Below are positions 1-12,215 of a stretch of DNA of 64,000 bases, one piece after another; the stretch's first letter is position 1; the number at the start of each line of letters is the position of its first letter. The DNA comes from Streptomyces rapamycinicus NRRL 5491 (lineage in GTDB: Bacteria; Actinomycetota; Actinomycetes; Streptomycetales; Streptomycetaceae), in contig NZ_CP085193.1 in the NCBI RefSeq assembly GCF_024298965.1, positions 11,594,001-11,658,000 on the forward strand, written 5' to 3'. The notes beneath the pieces are model-generated. The model made no database searches and was not told the origin of the DNA. It saw nothing but the letters and a program-made list of their open reading frames with translations. A program made the position numbers and the translations under genes.

Positions 1-144
1 TCGAGTTCTCGTGGATGGTGTGCGGCTCGGCATCCGGTCCTCCCGTCCATGGTCGCCGGGGATACACAGAGTGGCCCTGCGACCGCGTCGGGTGGTGCTA
101 TACATGGACCCGGAACGCCGCTTCAACGCTGGGATCGGTGGGGG

Positions 145-3100
145 ATGGAGCCAGGAACCATCGGCGTCGGGGCGCGCGCGGCCTCGGCGGCGGCCGGTCC
201 GCTGATCCGCAGACTGTTCGCCCAGCCGGCCCCGGGCGCCGAGCTGGTCCACCAGCCGGTGCGCATCTCCGGCCTGGTGGCCTGGCGGGGCGAGAAGCGG
301 ACCCTGACCGAGGACGACGTCCGCAAACTGGTCGAGGAACTGGTCGAGCGCGCGGCCACCGCCGACCCCAATGAGCCCGCCGTCCCCGAGGGCGAGCGTC
401 AGGCCGTCACCGACGCGCTGACGACGACCCTGCTGGCCCTGGGCCATATCGGCATGGGTGACGTCCAGGCCGTACGCCTGGGGTACCGCACCCTCGCCCA
501 CACCCTCAAGAAGCGGGTCCCGCAGGCCACCCGCCAGCTCAGCTCGGACGGCACCCACCTCTACAACAGCCTGCTGGACCTCAGCTGTCTGCAGATCCTC
601 CACTTCTTCAGCCAGCGCTCCACCTTCATCGCCCGCACCCTGGCCGAGGCCACCCAGCAGCTCCAGGAGCAGTCCCGGCAGCTCGGCATCCTCCTGGAGC
701 GGGTCCCGCAGCCGGTGCGGGACGCCGGCTTCGAGCACCGCTACAGCGAGCACATCGTCGACAAGCACGGCATGCTCCGGATCCTCGGCCTCAGACTGCG
801 CCACCAGGAAGGCGACAGCTGGCCCCTGGACGCCGCCTATCTGAGCCTGGAGGCCACCGCCCCCGAAGGCCCCGCCCCCGAGAGCCTCGCGCCCGAAGGC
901 CTCGGCGCCTACCACCACCCCCGGCCGACCTCGGTGGCCCCGCGCCGGGTGGAGATGCTGCTCCAGGGGCAGCGCCGGGTACTGCTGCGCGGCCACGCCG
1001 GATCGGGGAAGACCACCCTGCTGCAGTGGCTCGCCACCACCACGGCCCGCCGCGCCTTCCCGGCCGAGCTCGACGAGTACAACGACTGCGTCCCCTTCGT
1101 CCTCCAACTGCGCACGCTCACCCGGCGCGAGGCGCTGCCCAGCCCCGCCGGCTTCCTCGCCGCGGTGGGCAGCGTCCTCGCCGACGCCCAGCCGGACGGC
1201 TGGGCGGTCCGCACCCTGGAGTCCGGGCGCGCCCTGCTGCTGATCGACGGGGTGGACGAGGTGACCCAGCACCACCGGGAGCGCACCCGGGAGTGGCTGC
1301 GCGAACTGCTCGCGGCCTACCCCGACGTGCGCTGCCTGGTGACCGTGCGCCCCTCCGCCGTCCAGGACGGCTGGCTGCGCCGCGAGGGGTTCGCCGAGCT
1401 GTGCCTGCTGCCCATGGGACGCGACGACATCGCCGCGTTCATCAGGCACTGGCACCGCGCGGCACGCGCCGAGTCCGCCGGTGAGCAGGAGCGCGCCCGG
1501 CTCGACGCGCTGCGGACGGCGCTCACCGAGACCGTGGCCGTCAACCAGAGCATCGCCCGGCTCGCCGAGAACCCCCTGATGTGCGCGCTGATCTGCGCCC
1601 TGCACCGGGACGAGCAGGCGCGGTTGCCACGGGACCGCAAGGGGCTCTACGAATCGGCGCTCGAACTGCTGCTGGTCCGGCGGGACGCCCACCGCAGCAT
1701 CGACGCCCCCGAGGGCATCCACCTGTCCAAGGAGGCCCAGCTGCGGCTGCTCTCCCGCATCGCCGCCTGGTTCACGCTGCAGAAGCAGTCGGAAGCCGAG
1801 CAGGAGGACGTGGTCGAGGGCGTCCTCGCCGAGACGCTCCCCTCCATCCGGGAGGCCCAGGAGCAGGGCGGACCACAGGAGATCTTCCGCTATCTGCTGC
1901 TGCGCAGCGGACTGCTGCACGCCCCGACCGAGGACTCGGTCGCCTTCATCCACCGCACCTTCCAGGACTACCTGGGCGCCAAGGCGCTCCAGGAGACCCG
2001 CTACTTCAACACGATGGTGCGCAACGCCCACGACAACCAGTGGGAGGACGTCATCCGCATGGCGGTCGCCCACGGGGACCGCAAACAGTGCGGGCAGCTG
2101 CTGCGCAAGCTCATCAAACGCGGCGACGACGTGCGCAGGCACCGCCACCGCCTCCACCTGCTGGCGGCCGCGTGCCTGGAACACGCCACCGAACTGGACC
2201 CCGAGGTCCGGCGGGATGTGGAGGAGCGGATGGCCTCGCTCATCCCGCCGCGCACCGTCGAGGACGGCCACACCCTGGCGGCCGCCGGATCCGTGGTGCT
2301 GGATCTGCTGCCCAAGGAGCCGGACGGGCTGGGGGACGCGGAAGTGGCGGCCGTGGTGGCCACGGTCTGCCGGATCGGCGGCGAGCCCGCCCTGGGCCGC
2401 CTCAAGCGGTTCCGCCACCATCCCTCGCCCGCGGTCCACGGGCAGTTCATCGAGGCGTGGGACACCTTCGACTGCGGACTGTTCGCCCAGGAGATCCTGG
2501 CCCACCTGCCGGAGAACTCGCTGTTCACGGCGAGCTCCCGCGATCAGCTCCATGAGCTGCGCCGGATGGGCGGCCGGGCCACCGTCCAGTGCGCCGGCCC
2601 GATCAGGACCGTGGACTTCGCCACCGAGCTGGTGCCTGACGTCCTCAAACGCCTCAGCGTCTTCAACAACCCGCTCCTGGACGACCTGGCCTTTCTGCGC
2701 ACCCTCCCGAGGCTCACGGAGCTGATGATCGGCCACTGCCCGGAGGTCAGAAGCGTCGAGGGGCTCGCCGGTCTGCCGATCGCCCTCCTCGCGCTGTACG
2801 CGACCACCGCGCTCGACGGCATGGAGGCCCTCGGCTCGCTGACCGCCCTGGAGACGCTGGCGCTCGATCTTCCACTGCCGTGCGGCGCGCTCGGCGATCT
2901 GCCCGTGGACGCGCCCCTCACCGCGCTCTACGTCGGCCCGGCCACGTATGCCACCTCCGGGATGCGGGGCATCGCGCGATGGCCGACCCTGCGGCACATC
3001 TCGCTCTTCGACTCGGTACGGCTCTCGGCGGCCGACCGGTCCGAAATCCTCTCCCTGCCACAGGTGGAGTCCCTCAGTCTCACCGGGGAGAGCGTCGCCC

Positions 3101-3372
3101 GGATGCGCGACGCCGTGCCGATGCCGGACGTCTCCCATCTCTCCCTCGCGGGCGCCCTGGAGGCCGAGGACCTCACCCCGCTGCGTGACGCGTTTCCGGG
3201 GCTGCGGCGGCTGTTCCTGTCCTGGCGCCCGGGCCAGGGGCCGGTGGTGGACCTGACGCCGCTGAGCGGGATGCGGGAGCTGATCGTGCAGGTGAGCAAT
3301 GCCGAGCTGGTCAAGGGCGTGGGCCGGTTCCCGGACGGCCGCGCCCTGGTGGTCCCGGCGCCGTCGCGCTGA
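145..3372 (+). CDS. NACHT-domain STAND NTPase with C-terminal leucine-rich region (NLR-like)
   Basis: About 1075 aa. Start chosen at the ATG at 145, just after a G-rich stretch (ggtgggggatgg); an earlier in-frame ATG at 49 has no better ribosome site. Residues 1-270 are largely helical and match no enzyme I recognise. A NACHT NTPase follows: Walker A GHAGSGKTT at about 283-291 and Walker B LLLIDGVDEV with its first Asp near 368. A helical region comes next, then a leucine-rich, repeat-like C-terminus from about residue 850 (TLPRLTELMIGHCPEVRSVE and similar units). This is the NLR layout: effector/adaptor, NACHT switch, LRR-like sensor. Several bacterial NACHT proteins protect against phage by abortive infection; that role here is inference. 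No separate effector gene is adjacent. The gene is alone and convergent with the next one. Confidence 0.85.
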   Translation: MEPGTIGVGARAASAAAGPLIRRLFAQPAPGAELVHQPVRISGLVAWRGEKRTLTEDDVRKLVEELVERAATADPNEPAVPEGERQAVTDALTTTLLALGHIGMGDVQAVRLGYRTLAHTLKKRVPQATRQLSSDGTHLYNSLLDLSCLQILHFFSQRSTFIARTLAEATQQLQEQSRQLGILLERVPQPVRDAGFEHRYSEHIVDKHGMLRILGLRLRHQEGDSWPLDAAYLSLEATAPEGPAPESLAPEGLGAYHHPRPTSVAPRRVEMLLQGQRRVLLRGHAGSGKTTLLQWLATTTARRAFPAELDEYNDCVPFVLQLRTLTRREALPSPAGFLAAVGSVLADAQPDGWAVRTLESGRALLLIDGVDEVTQHHRERTREWLRELLAAYPDVRCLVTVRPSAVQDGWLRREGFAELCLLPMGRDDIAAFIRHWHRAARAESAGEQERARLDALRTALTETVAVNQSIARLAENPLMCALICALHRDEQARLPRDRKGLYESALELLLVRRDAHRSIDAPEGIHLSKEAQLRLLSRIAAWFTLQKQSEAEQEDVVEGVLAETLPSIREAQEQGGPQEIFRYLLLRSGLLHAPTEDSVAFIHRTFQDYLGAKALQETRYFNTMVRNAHDNQWEDVIRMAVAHGDRKQCGQLLRKLIKRGDDVRRHRHRLHLLAAACLEHATELDPEVRRDVEERMASLIPPRTVEDGHTLAAAGSVVLDLLPKEPDGLGDAEVAAVVATVCRIGGEPALGRLKRFRHHPSPAVHGQFIEAWDTFDCGLFAQEILAHLPENSLFTASSRDQLHELRRMGGRATVQCAGPIRTVDFATELVPDVLKRLSVFNNPLLDDLAFLRTLPRLTELMIGHCPEVRSVEGLAGLPIALLALYATTALDGMEALGSLTALETLALDLPLPCGALGDLPVDAPLTALYVGPATYATSGMRGIARWPTLRHISLFDSVRLSAADRSEILSLPQVESLSLTGESVARMRDAVPMPDVSHLSLAGALEAEDLTPLRDAFPGLRRLFLSWRPGQGPVVDLTPLSGMRELIVQVSNAELVKGVGRFPDGRALVVPAPSR

Positions 3373-3405
3373 GCCGGGCGGCCACCGGCGACCGGCTCAG
3401 CCACG

Positions 3406-3443
3406 CTCGTACGGGACCGGGGCTCCCTCGTACGGGACCGGGG
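3406..3443. repeat. 17-bp direct repeat, two copies
   Basis: ctcgtacgggaccgggg occurs at 3406-3422 and again at 3427-3443, in the short gap between two convergent genes. A related but degenerate third unit follows (acggtcttacgggag). Immediately upstream, gagccgg (3371-3377) and ccggctc (3392-3398) could form a weak hairpin acting as terminator for the NACHT gene. Confidence 0.7.
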
Positions 3444-3467
3444 TTCTACGGTCTTACGGGAGGGGGC

Positions 3468-6370
<2,903 letters not shown>

Positions 6371-6396
6371 CCCCGCGGGGGGCGTGCCTCGCGCCG

Positions 6397-8229
6397 TCAG
6401 CCGAGGGCCCGGTCCAAGTTGAACGCGGCGCTGATGAGCGCGAGATGGGTGAACGCCTGCGGGAAGTTGCCGATCTGCTCTCCGGTGCGGCCGATCTCCT
6501 CGGCGTACAGCCCGACATGGTTGGCGTAGGTGAGCATCTTCTCGAAGGCCAGCCGCGCCTCGTCCACCCGGCCGGCCCGGGACAGCGCCTCGACGTACCA
6601 GAACGAGCAGATCGAGAAGGTGCCCTCCTCGCCACGCAGCCCGTCCGGGCTCGCCGTGGGGTCGTAGCGGTACACCAGCGAATCGGCCACCAGTTCCTCG
6701 CCCAGCGCGTCCAGGGTGGACAGCCACTTGGGGTCGGTGGGGGAGATGAACTTCGACAGCGGCATCATCAGCAGCGAGGCGTCGAGCACCTCCTCGCCCT
6801 CGCGCTGCACGAAGGCGCGCCGCCGCGGCGACCAGCCGCGGCGCATGATCCGGCGGTAGATGTCATCGCGCGCCGTCGACCAGCGGGACATGTCCGCGGG
6901 CAGTCCGCGGTGGCGGGCGATGCGCATCGCCCGCTCGATCGCGACCCAGCACATCAGCTGCGAGTACAGGAAGCGCTGTGGACCGGCGCGGGTCTCCCAG
7001 ACGCTCATATCGGGCCGGTCCCAGTTGTCGCACACCCAGCCGACCAGCTTGCACACGGCGTCCCAGTGGTCGCTGGACAGCGGCTGCCCCCACTTGTCGT
7101 AGAGGTAGAGGGAGTCCACCAGCGCCCCGTAGATGTCCAGCTGGAGCTGGTGGACCGCCGCGTTGCCGACCCGGACCGGGGACGAGCCCAGATGCCCCTC
7201 CAGATGGGGGAGCATCTGCTCGGGGATCTCGCTGCGGCCGTCGATGCCGTACATGATCTGCAGCGGGCCACCGGGGCCGTCCCCCAGGGTGATGCCCTCG
7301 GACAGGAAGCGCACGAACGCCTCGGCCTCCTGGGTGAAGCCCAGCCTCAGCAGTGCGTAGATGCAGAACGCGGCATCGCGGACCCAGACGTAGCGGTAGT
7401 CCCAGTTGCGCTCGCCGCCGATCTGCTCGGGCAGGCTGGTCGTCGGGGCCGCCACGATGGCGCCGGTCGGCGCGTAGGTGAGCAGCTTGAGGGTGAGCGC
7501 GGAGCGGTGCACCATCTCCCGCCACCGCCCGCGGTAACGGGACTGCGCGAGCCAGCGGCGCCAGTAGCGGACGGTGGCGTCGAACAGCTCCTCCGCCTCC
7601 GCCTGCGGACAGTGCCGCGGCTGCACCGTACCGCCGATCCGGTCCAGCGCGAACACCGCGGCCTCGCCCTCGACCAGCTTGAACGTGGACACCGCGTCGG
7701 GCCCGTCGACCTCCACGGTGACGCCGGAGGTCAGCGCCAGCGACAGCTCCGGGGACTCGAAGATCGTGAGCCCCTTCTCGGCGCGCACCGTATGCGACTG
7801 CCGGCCGTAGTCGAACCGGGGTGCCACCCGGGCGGTGAAGGGCAGCGATCCGCGGACGCACAGCACCCGGCGGATCAGCCGGTGCCGGTCCGCCTCGCGC
7901 GAGTCGTCCACGATCGGCATGAAGTCCTGGACCTCGGCGACCCCGTCGTCCGCGAAGAAGCGGGTGATGAGGATGTTGGTGTCCGGGAAGTAGAACTGCT
8001 TCGTCCGGGCGGGCACCTCGGGTGTGAGCTGGAAGGAGCCGCCACGGCCGGCGTCGAGGACGGACGCGAACACACTGGGGGCGTCAAACCGGACCGGACA
8101 GTACCAGTCGATGGTGCCGCGCGTGTCCACGAGCGCGGCGGTGCGCAGATCGCCGATCAGACCGTGCTCGGCGATCGGCACATAGCGGGACGCGTCCGTC
8201 GGGTGGCGGATGCTCTCGGCGACGGTCAT
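6397..8229 (-). CDS. GH15 family glucanase/trehalase-like glycosidase
   Basis: 610 aa from the ATG at 8229, with a strong GGGAGG ribosome site 6 bases upstream. The N-terminal beta-sandwich (residues ~1-240, starting YVPIAEHGLIGDLRTAALV) precedes an (alpha/alpha)6 barrel with the family motifs RNWDYRYVWVRDAAF and GEEGTFSICSFWYVEAL; the acidic residues in these are the expected catalytic region. No signal peptide, so cytoplasmic. Related actinobacterial proteins hydrolyse trehalose or short alpha-glucans; I cannot distinguish these by eye. It converges with cholesterol oxidase (26-bp gap with a GC-rich hairpin) and lies downstream of the graspetide genes, separated by 241 bp in which I see no gene. 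Confidence 0.85.
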   Translation of the reverse strand: MTVAESIRHPTDASRYVPIAEHGLIGDLRTAALVDTRGTIDWYCPVRFDAPSVFASVLDAGRGGSFQLTPEVPARTKQFYFPDTNILITRFFADDGVAEVQDFMPIVDDSREADRHRLIRRVLCVRGSLPFTARVAPRFDYGRQSHTVRAEKGLTIFESPELSLALTSGVTVEVDGPDAVSTFKLVEGEAAVFALDRIGGTVQPRHCPQAEAEELFDATVRYWRRWLAQSRYRGRWREMVHRSALTLKLLTYAPTGAIVAAPTTSLPEQIGGERNWDYRYVWVRDAAFCIYALLRLGFTQEAEAFVRFLSEGITLGDGPGGPLQIMYGIDGRSEIPEQMLPHLEGHLGSSPVRVGNAAVHQLQLDIYGALVDSLYLYDKWGQPLSSDHWDAVCKLVGWVCDNWDRPDMSVWETRAGPQRFLYSQLMCWVAIERAMRIARHRGLPADMSRWSTARDDIYRRIMRRGWSPRRRAFVQREGEEVLDASLLMMPLSKFISPTDPKWLSTLDALGEELVADSLVYRYDPTASPDGLRGEEGTFSICSFWYVEALSRAGRVDEARLAFEKMLTYANHVGLYAEEIGRTGEQIGNFPQAFTHLALISAAFNLDRALG

Positions 8230-8470
8230 CGGAACCTCCCGCGCTGGGGGAGGGGCTGGAAACCCCTGGGCGGCGCGGACTCTCACTTCACCATACGACC
8301 GGCGGACCGGTCCGGCGCAGCGCCCGGCCCACCAGGGCGCCCCCGACGCCCCGGTGTCCGGGCGCCCCGGCGCCCGCGCCGCACACGACGGCCGCGGGCG
8401 CTGCCTCCGCGTCACCGGTCGCCACCGTATGTGGTCGCGGGAGCCGGAAAACCGGCGGGGCGCCCGGCCC

Positions 8471-9409
8471 TCAGTGCGGGGCGGCGCCGGGGGCCGCCAG
8501 CCAGGACGCGACCGCCGCCGCGATGGGCTGACCGGTCTCGAGCTCGACAAAGCCGAATTGCCCGCCCTGGTTGCACTCCAGGAACCACCACACGCCCTCG
8601 GCGTCCTCGGCGAAGTCGAAGGCCCCGTAGGCAAGACCGGTGAGCGTCATGTACTCATGCACGGACCGCACGATTCTGGCGGGCACCTCGACGGGTTCCC
8701 AGCGGTGTCCATGACAGCCATAGCGCCCGTCCACCTGGCCGGAGGCGGCGGTCTTGCGCGCCGCGAATAACTGACTGCCGACGCAGATCAGCCGGATGTC
8801 CGCCGCTTTGGGAATGTAGCGCTGGAGAAGGGTCGCCCCGGCCGCGACATCGGAGAAATCCGTGTCCGGTCCGATACGGGTGGTGGGCAGCGCGACCGGT
8901 GGATCGACGGACGGCGGACCGGAGGCGGATTTCACCACGATGTCCGAGTACTGGACGGCGAAATCGCGCGCCGCGCGCGGATAGGTGGTGACAAGAGTCG
9001 AGGGCACGGCGAAACCGCTGTGCTGGGCGACCCGCAACTGGAAGGGTTTGTGGCGGGCCGGTTCGGCGGCCGCGGGATGGTTCATCCAGCGTGCCGTTGT
9101 CCCGTAGAGCATCCCGTACAGGGCCTGTCCGCACTCGGCCGTCAGCCACTCCGACGGATTCGCCGCGTGCGCCGCCGGCCGCCCCGGCCTGCGCACCCAG
9201 ATGGACCGCACACCGTGGATGCTGACGAGGCGTCCCTCGGTCGACAGAAATCCAGTGAAGTCACCACGGTCGAATTCGACCGACAGGGCGGCCTGATCCG
9301 GAAGGTCCGCCGGATCGAAACGCACCAGAGGGACGCCTTGTTCGCGCAGCTCCGCCACCACCAAGTCGGCAGTGACATCCTGGCGACAGGTCAGGATGAG
9401 TACCGTCAT
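8471..9409 (-). CDS. tgmB: ATP-grasp ribosomal peptide maturase (graspetide synthetase, SAV_5884/TgmB type)
   Basis: 312 aa, ATG at 9409, 15 bp downstream of the precursor gene and surely cotranscribed. The N-terminal half (MTVLILTCRQDVTADLVVAE) is the pre-ATP-grasp fold; the ATP-grasp region includes IVVKSASG, LLQRYIPKAADIRLICVG and the metal-binding end FDFAEDAEGVWWFLECNQGG. Enzymes of this family use ATP to join Thr/Ser side-chain hydroxyls of a precursor peptide to Asp/Glu carboxylates, giving macrolactone (omega-ester) links. Leu214 is a rare TTA codon (8768-8770 on the plus strand), so synthesis may need bldA tRNA. No protease or exporter gene is adjacent. Confidence 0.9.
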   Translation of the reverse strand: MTVLILTCRQDVTADLVVAELREQGVPLVRFDPADLPDQAALSVEFDRGDFTGFLSTEGRLVSIHGVRSIWVRRPGRPAAHAANPSEWLTAECGQALYGMLYGTTARWMNHPAAAEPARHKPFQLRVAQHSGFAVPSTLVTTYPRAARDFAVQYSDIVVKSASGPPSVDPPVALPTTRIGPDTDFSDVAAGATLLQRYIPKAADIRLICVGSQLFAARKTAASGQVDGRYGCHGHRWEPVEVPARIVRSVHEYMTLTGLAYGAFDFAEDAEGVWWFLECNQGGQFGFVELETGQPIAAAVASWLAAPGAAPH

Positions 9410-9424
9410 CGATGTGTGTGCAGG

Positions 9425-9616
9425 TCAGTCGTCGAAGTGCGTCTTGGAGCCGGCTGTGGACGTGGTCGTGCCGGTCGCCAGCAGCACCGCCCGGTCGGCG
9501 ATGGCCGGACGGCCGTCGGAGAGGACATTCAACTGCAGGGCGGCGTTATAGGCGTAGGGAACACTGGCCGACGACCGCTCGGCGGGGATTGCGTGCTTCA
9601 GTACGAAGGGCTGCAT
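9425..9616 (-). CDS. tgmA: Graspetide precursor peptide (ATP-grasp-modified RiPP, TgmA type)
   Basis: 63 aa, ATG at 9616 with AGAGGT six bases upstream. The leader begins MQPFVLKHAIPAER and carries the conserved YAYNAALQLNVLSDGRPA region. The C-terminal core ATGTTTSTAGSKTHFDD has hydroxyl donors at Thr48, Thr50, Thr51, Thr52, Ser53, Thr54, Ser57 and Thr59 and terminal acceptors Asp62 and Asp63. Peptides of this family are the substrates of SAV_5884-type ATP-grasp ligases, encoded immediately downstream here. The pattern suggests one or two ester crosslinks between the Thr cluster and the two Asp residues; the exact ring pattern cannot be read from sequence. Confidence 0.92.
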   Translation of the reverse strand: MQPFVLKHAIPAERSSASVPYAYNAALQLNVLSDGRPAIADRAVLLATGTTTSTAGSKTHFDD

Positions 9617-9856
9617 GAGTGACCTCTTGGTGCTCCATGTATTCGTCTATCCACCACGCAACAGTACGTACTAAAAGTCTACGGCACTCACTACCAACGA
9701 TTTTGTCCTGTGTAGGGCGATATGAAGTGTGTCACAGGCTTCGAAGGCAACATATGCCTCAGGAATTGCGTCTTCGAATAGTCGGCCTGTTCCCGGGGAG
9801 CACCGGGTCCGCCCCGCCGTTCCGAGGCGGACCACCGGGCTTGACCGCCCGTCGGG
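9617..9856 (-). promoter_or_regulatory. Promoter region of the graspetide genes
   Basis: This 240-bp gap upstream of the precursor gene is clearly AT-richer than its surroundings (for example actaaaagtctacgg and caacgattttgtcc). It is the only space for a tgmA promoter. I see no gene in it and no certain -10/-35 pair. Confidence 0.5.
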
Positions 9857-10648
9857 TCAGGACGTCCGTCCGCCCTCGCGGTGGGTGACGCGGATCTTCG
9901 ACTGGCCGTGCGGCAGCTCCTCCCAGTCCGCCATGAAGCGCGCGGCCAGACCGTGTTTCTCCGCCAGGGCGATGAGCGTCTCGGTGCGGTAGTAGAAGTC
10001 CTCCCGCAGCACCTGGTGTTCCATGCCCTCGGTGCGGTCGAAGGTGAAGTCGAACCAGCCGCCAGGCGCCATGACACGGCCGACGTGGGCCAGGCACTCC
10101 TCTATGACCGGCAGTGGCGAGTGCGAGAACACGCTGTGCGCGTGCACCACGTCGAAGTGGGCGTCGGGCAGGAACCGCAGCGTCAGATCGCGGACCGGGG
10201 TGAGAGTGGGCAGACGGCCCTGCAGCCCCTGGCGCACCAGCGTGTCCTGCGCGGCCGCCAGGATGTCGGGCGAGATGTCGATGCCGTAGTAGTGGCCCGG
10301 CTCCAGATGGCTGATGAACCGCCAGCCCGCCCGCAGATTGCCACAGCCGATCTCCAGCATCCGGTGCTCCGGGCGCAGCCCGTGGCCGAGGAGATAGTCG
10401 AATTGCATCGCGCCCAGCGCCAGCCACCGCTCATGGCTGTGGCTGCCGACCGCCGCCTCCGGACTGGTACGGGTGTCCGACCTCATCACCGCGCGGTAGT
10501 ACGCGACATGGTCCGGGTAGCGGTAGCGCAGCCAGGCGTCCCGGCCGGCGCGGACCAGATGGCGCGGTACGCGCTGCGGATGGCGCAGTGCGTAGGAGAC
10601 CCGGTGGCCGAGGGCGGAGCGGTTGACGCTGAGGTTCTTGGCGGGCAT
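9857..10648 (-). CDS. Class I SAM-dependent methyltransferase next to the graspetide genes
   Basis: 263 aa, ATG at 10648. The SAM-binding motif I is MLEIGCGNLRAGWRF, followed by the acidic YYGIDIS strand end, post-motif VVHAHSVFSHSP and APGGWFDFTF. This is the generic type 11/12 fold. Graspetide loci often carry a methyltransferase, but the well-known partners are longer, isoaspartate-methyltransferase-like proteins; this one is shorter and has a different motif I. It is upstream in the same direction, but the 240-bp promoter-like gap makes it uncertain that it works on the peptide. A function on a sugar or lipid is equally possible. Confidence 0.75.
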   Translation of the reverse strand: MPAKNLSVNRSALGHRVSYALRHPQRVPRHLVRAGRDAWLRYRYPDHVAYYRAVMRSDTRTSPEAAVGSHSHERWLALGAMQFDYLLGHGLRPEHRMLEIGCGNLRAGWRFISHLEPGHYYGIDISPDILAAAQDTLVRQGLQGRLPTLTPVRDLTLRFLPDAHFDVVHAHSVFSHSPLPVIEECLAHVGRVMAPGGWFDFTFDRTEGMEHQVLREDFYYRTETLIALAEKHGLAARFMADWEELPHGQSKIRVTHREGGRTS

Positions 10649-10883
10649 GGGGACTCTCTCGTGCTGGTGGTGTGGACGCGGTGGCCTGGCGACCCATGCG
10701 TTCCCGCGTCGTCGTGGTCGGTACCAGCCTCGGCGCCGTGGCGGCGGCGGGGATCGGCGGAGCGGCCCCGGTCAGGAGGCGGTCCGGATGATCGCCGTAT
10801 CAACCGATCGGATGATGCGGCGCCCGGTCCGGCGCGTTAGGACTGGCTGAGGGAGTGAACCGGAGAGCAGGGGAGGGGTCGGG

Positions 10884-12215
10884 GTGCGGTCGGCGGTCAG
10901 GGCGGTCGGGCGGTCCGGGTGGGCGCCGAGGCCGAAGGCGTGGTCGGCACCGTGGTCGGCGTGGTCCGGGCGGTCCGGATCCGACGGGCCGGACGATCCG
11001 GACGAGCGGTGGCTGACCGCGGTCCTGCACATCGCGTTCTTCCTGCTGCTGGGGTCCTCGCTGATCCGCTATCTGATCCGCGACACCGGCAGCGTGCCCA
11101 ACGGCTGGGTCGTCGCCCTCTTCGTGGCCTTCGGCGCGCTCTATCTGCCCGGCCGGTGGCCGGCGCCCGCGCCGAGCCCCGGCGGCCGGCCCTCCGGCCG
11201 CTATCTGCTCTGGCTGACCGCGGTGCTCGCCGCATGGGTGGCGCTGCTGGTCCTCGCGCCGAGCGCCGCGTGGTGCGCCATGCCGCTGTTCTTCACCGGT
11301 CTGCACACCCTGCCCACCCGGTTCGCGGTGCCCCTTGCCGCCGTGCTCACCGCGCTGGTCGTCGCCTCCAAACTGCGGTTCATGCACGACGGCTTCGACC
11401 CCAACGCGCTGATCGCGCCGCCCGCCATCGCCGCCGTGGCCGCCGCCGTCCTCATCCATCTGCGGCGCCAGTCGGCGCGGCAGCGGGTGCTGATCGACGA
11501 CCTGGTCCGCACCCGCCGCGATCTGGCCGCGACCGAGCGGCGGGCGGGGATCCTGGCCGAGCGCCAGCGGCTGTCCTCGGAGATCCATGACACCCTCGCC
11601 CAGGGCCTGTCCAGCCAGCGGATGCTGCTCCAGGCCGCCGACCGCACCTGGGAGACGGACCCGCAAGCCGCCCGGGGACATATGCGGAACGCGGCGGAGA
11701 TCGCGTCCCGCAGCCTCACCGAGGCCCGCCGGTTCGTCCAGGACCTGGCCCCGGCCGACCTCGCCGAGGGCTCGCTGGCCCAGGCGCTCGGCGCGCTCGC
11801 CGAGCGGGAGAGCGATGCCGGTTCGGCGGTGGACTTCCGGCTCGACGGACCGCCCGGCCCGCTGCCCGAGCGGGTGGAGGCGGCGCTGCTGCGCATCGCC
11901 CAGGGCGCGCTGGCCAATGTGCGGGAGCACGCCGGGGCGAGCCGGGCCGCGCTCACCCTGACCTGCCTGGGCGACCAGATCTGTCTGGACATCGCCGATG
12001 ACGGCCGCGGTTTCGACACCGACGCCGTCCCCGCCCCCGGCGCGGACCGGTCGCGCGGACACGGGCTCCCGGCCATGCGGGCCCGCGTACGGCAGCTGGG
12101 CGGCACGCTCACCGTCGAGTCCGTACCGGGCGAGGGAACCGTGGTCTCGGCCGCGATCCCCGTCGAACCCCTTCCTGCCTCCGTCCCCGACCGCCCCGTG
12201 GAGGCCACGCCATGA
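10884..12215 (+). CDS. Sensor histidine kinase, NarL/DesK type (HisKA_3)
   Basis: 443 aa from the GTG at 10884, preceded by GGGGAGGGG. About five or six hydrophobic segments occupy residues 45-200 (for example WLTAVLHIAFFLLLGSSLI), so the sensor is membrane-embedded. The dimerisation/phosphoacceptor box is RLSSEIHDTLAQGLSSQ with His235. The C-terminal HATPase domain has LANVREHA and DDGRGFD plus GHGLPAMRARV. It autophosphorylates and passes phosphate to the overlapping response regulator. Signal unknown. Confidence 0.9.
   Translation: MRSAVRAVGRSGWAPRPKAWSAPWSAWSGRSGSDGPDDPDERWLTAVLHIAFFLLLGSSLIRYLIRDTGSVPNGWVVALFVAFGALYLPGRWPAPAPSPGGRPSGRYLLWLTAVLAAWVALLVLAPSAAWCAMPLFFTGLHTLPTRFAVPLAAVLTALVVASKLRFMHDGFDPNALIAPPAIAAVAAAVLIHLRRQSARQRVLIDDLVRTRRDLAATERRAGILAERQRLSSEIHDTLAQGLSSQRMLLQAADRTWETDPQAARGHMRNAAEIASRSLTEARRFVQDLAPADLAEGSLAQALGALAERESDAGSAVDFRLDGPPGPLPERVEAALLRIAQGALANVREHAGASRAALTLTCLGDQICLDIADDGRGFDTDAVPAPGADRSRGHGLPAMRARVRQLGGTLTVESVPGEGTVVSAAIPVEPLPASVPDRPVEATP

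Noticed and set aside
9425..9616. Lanthipeptide precursor
   Set aside because: No Cys in the core and no lanthionine synthetase; the adjacent ATP-grasp gene and terminal Asp residues fit a graspetide.
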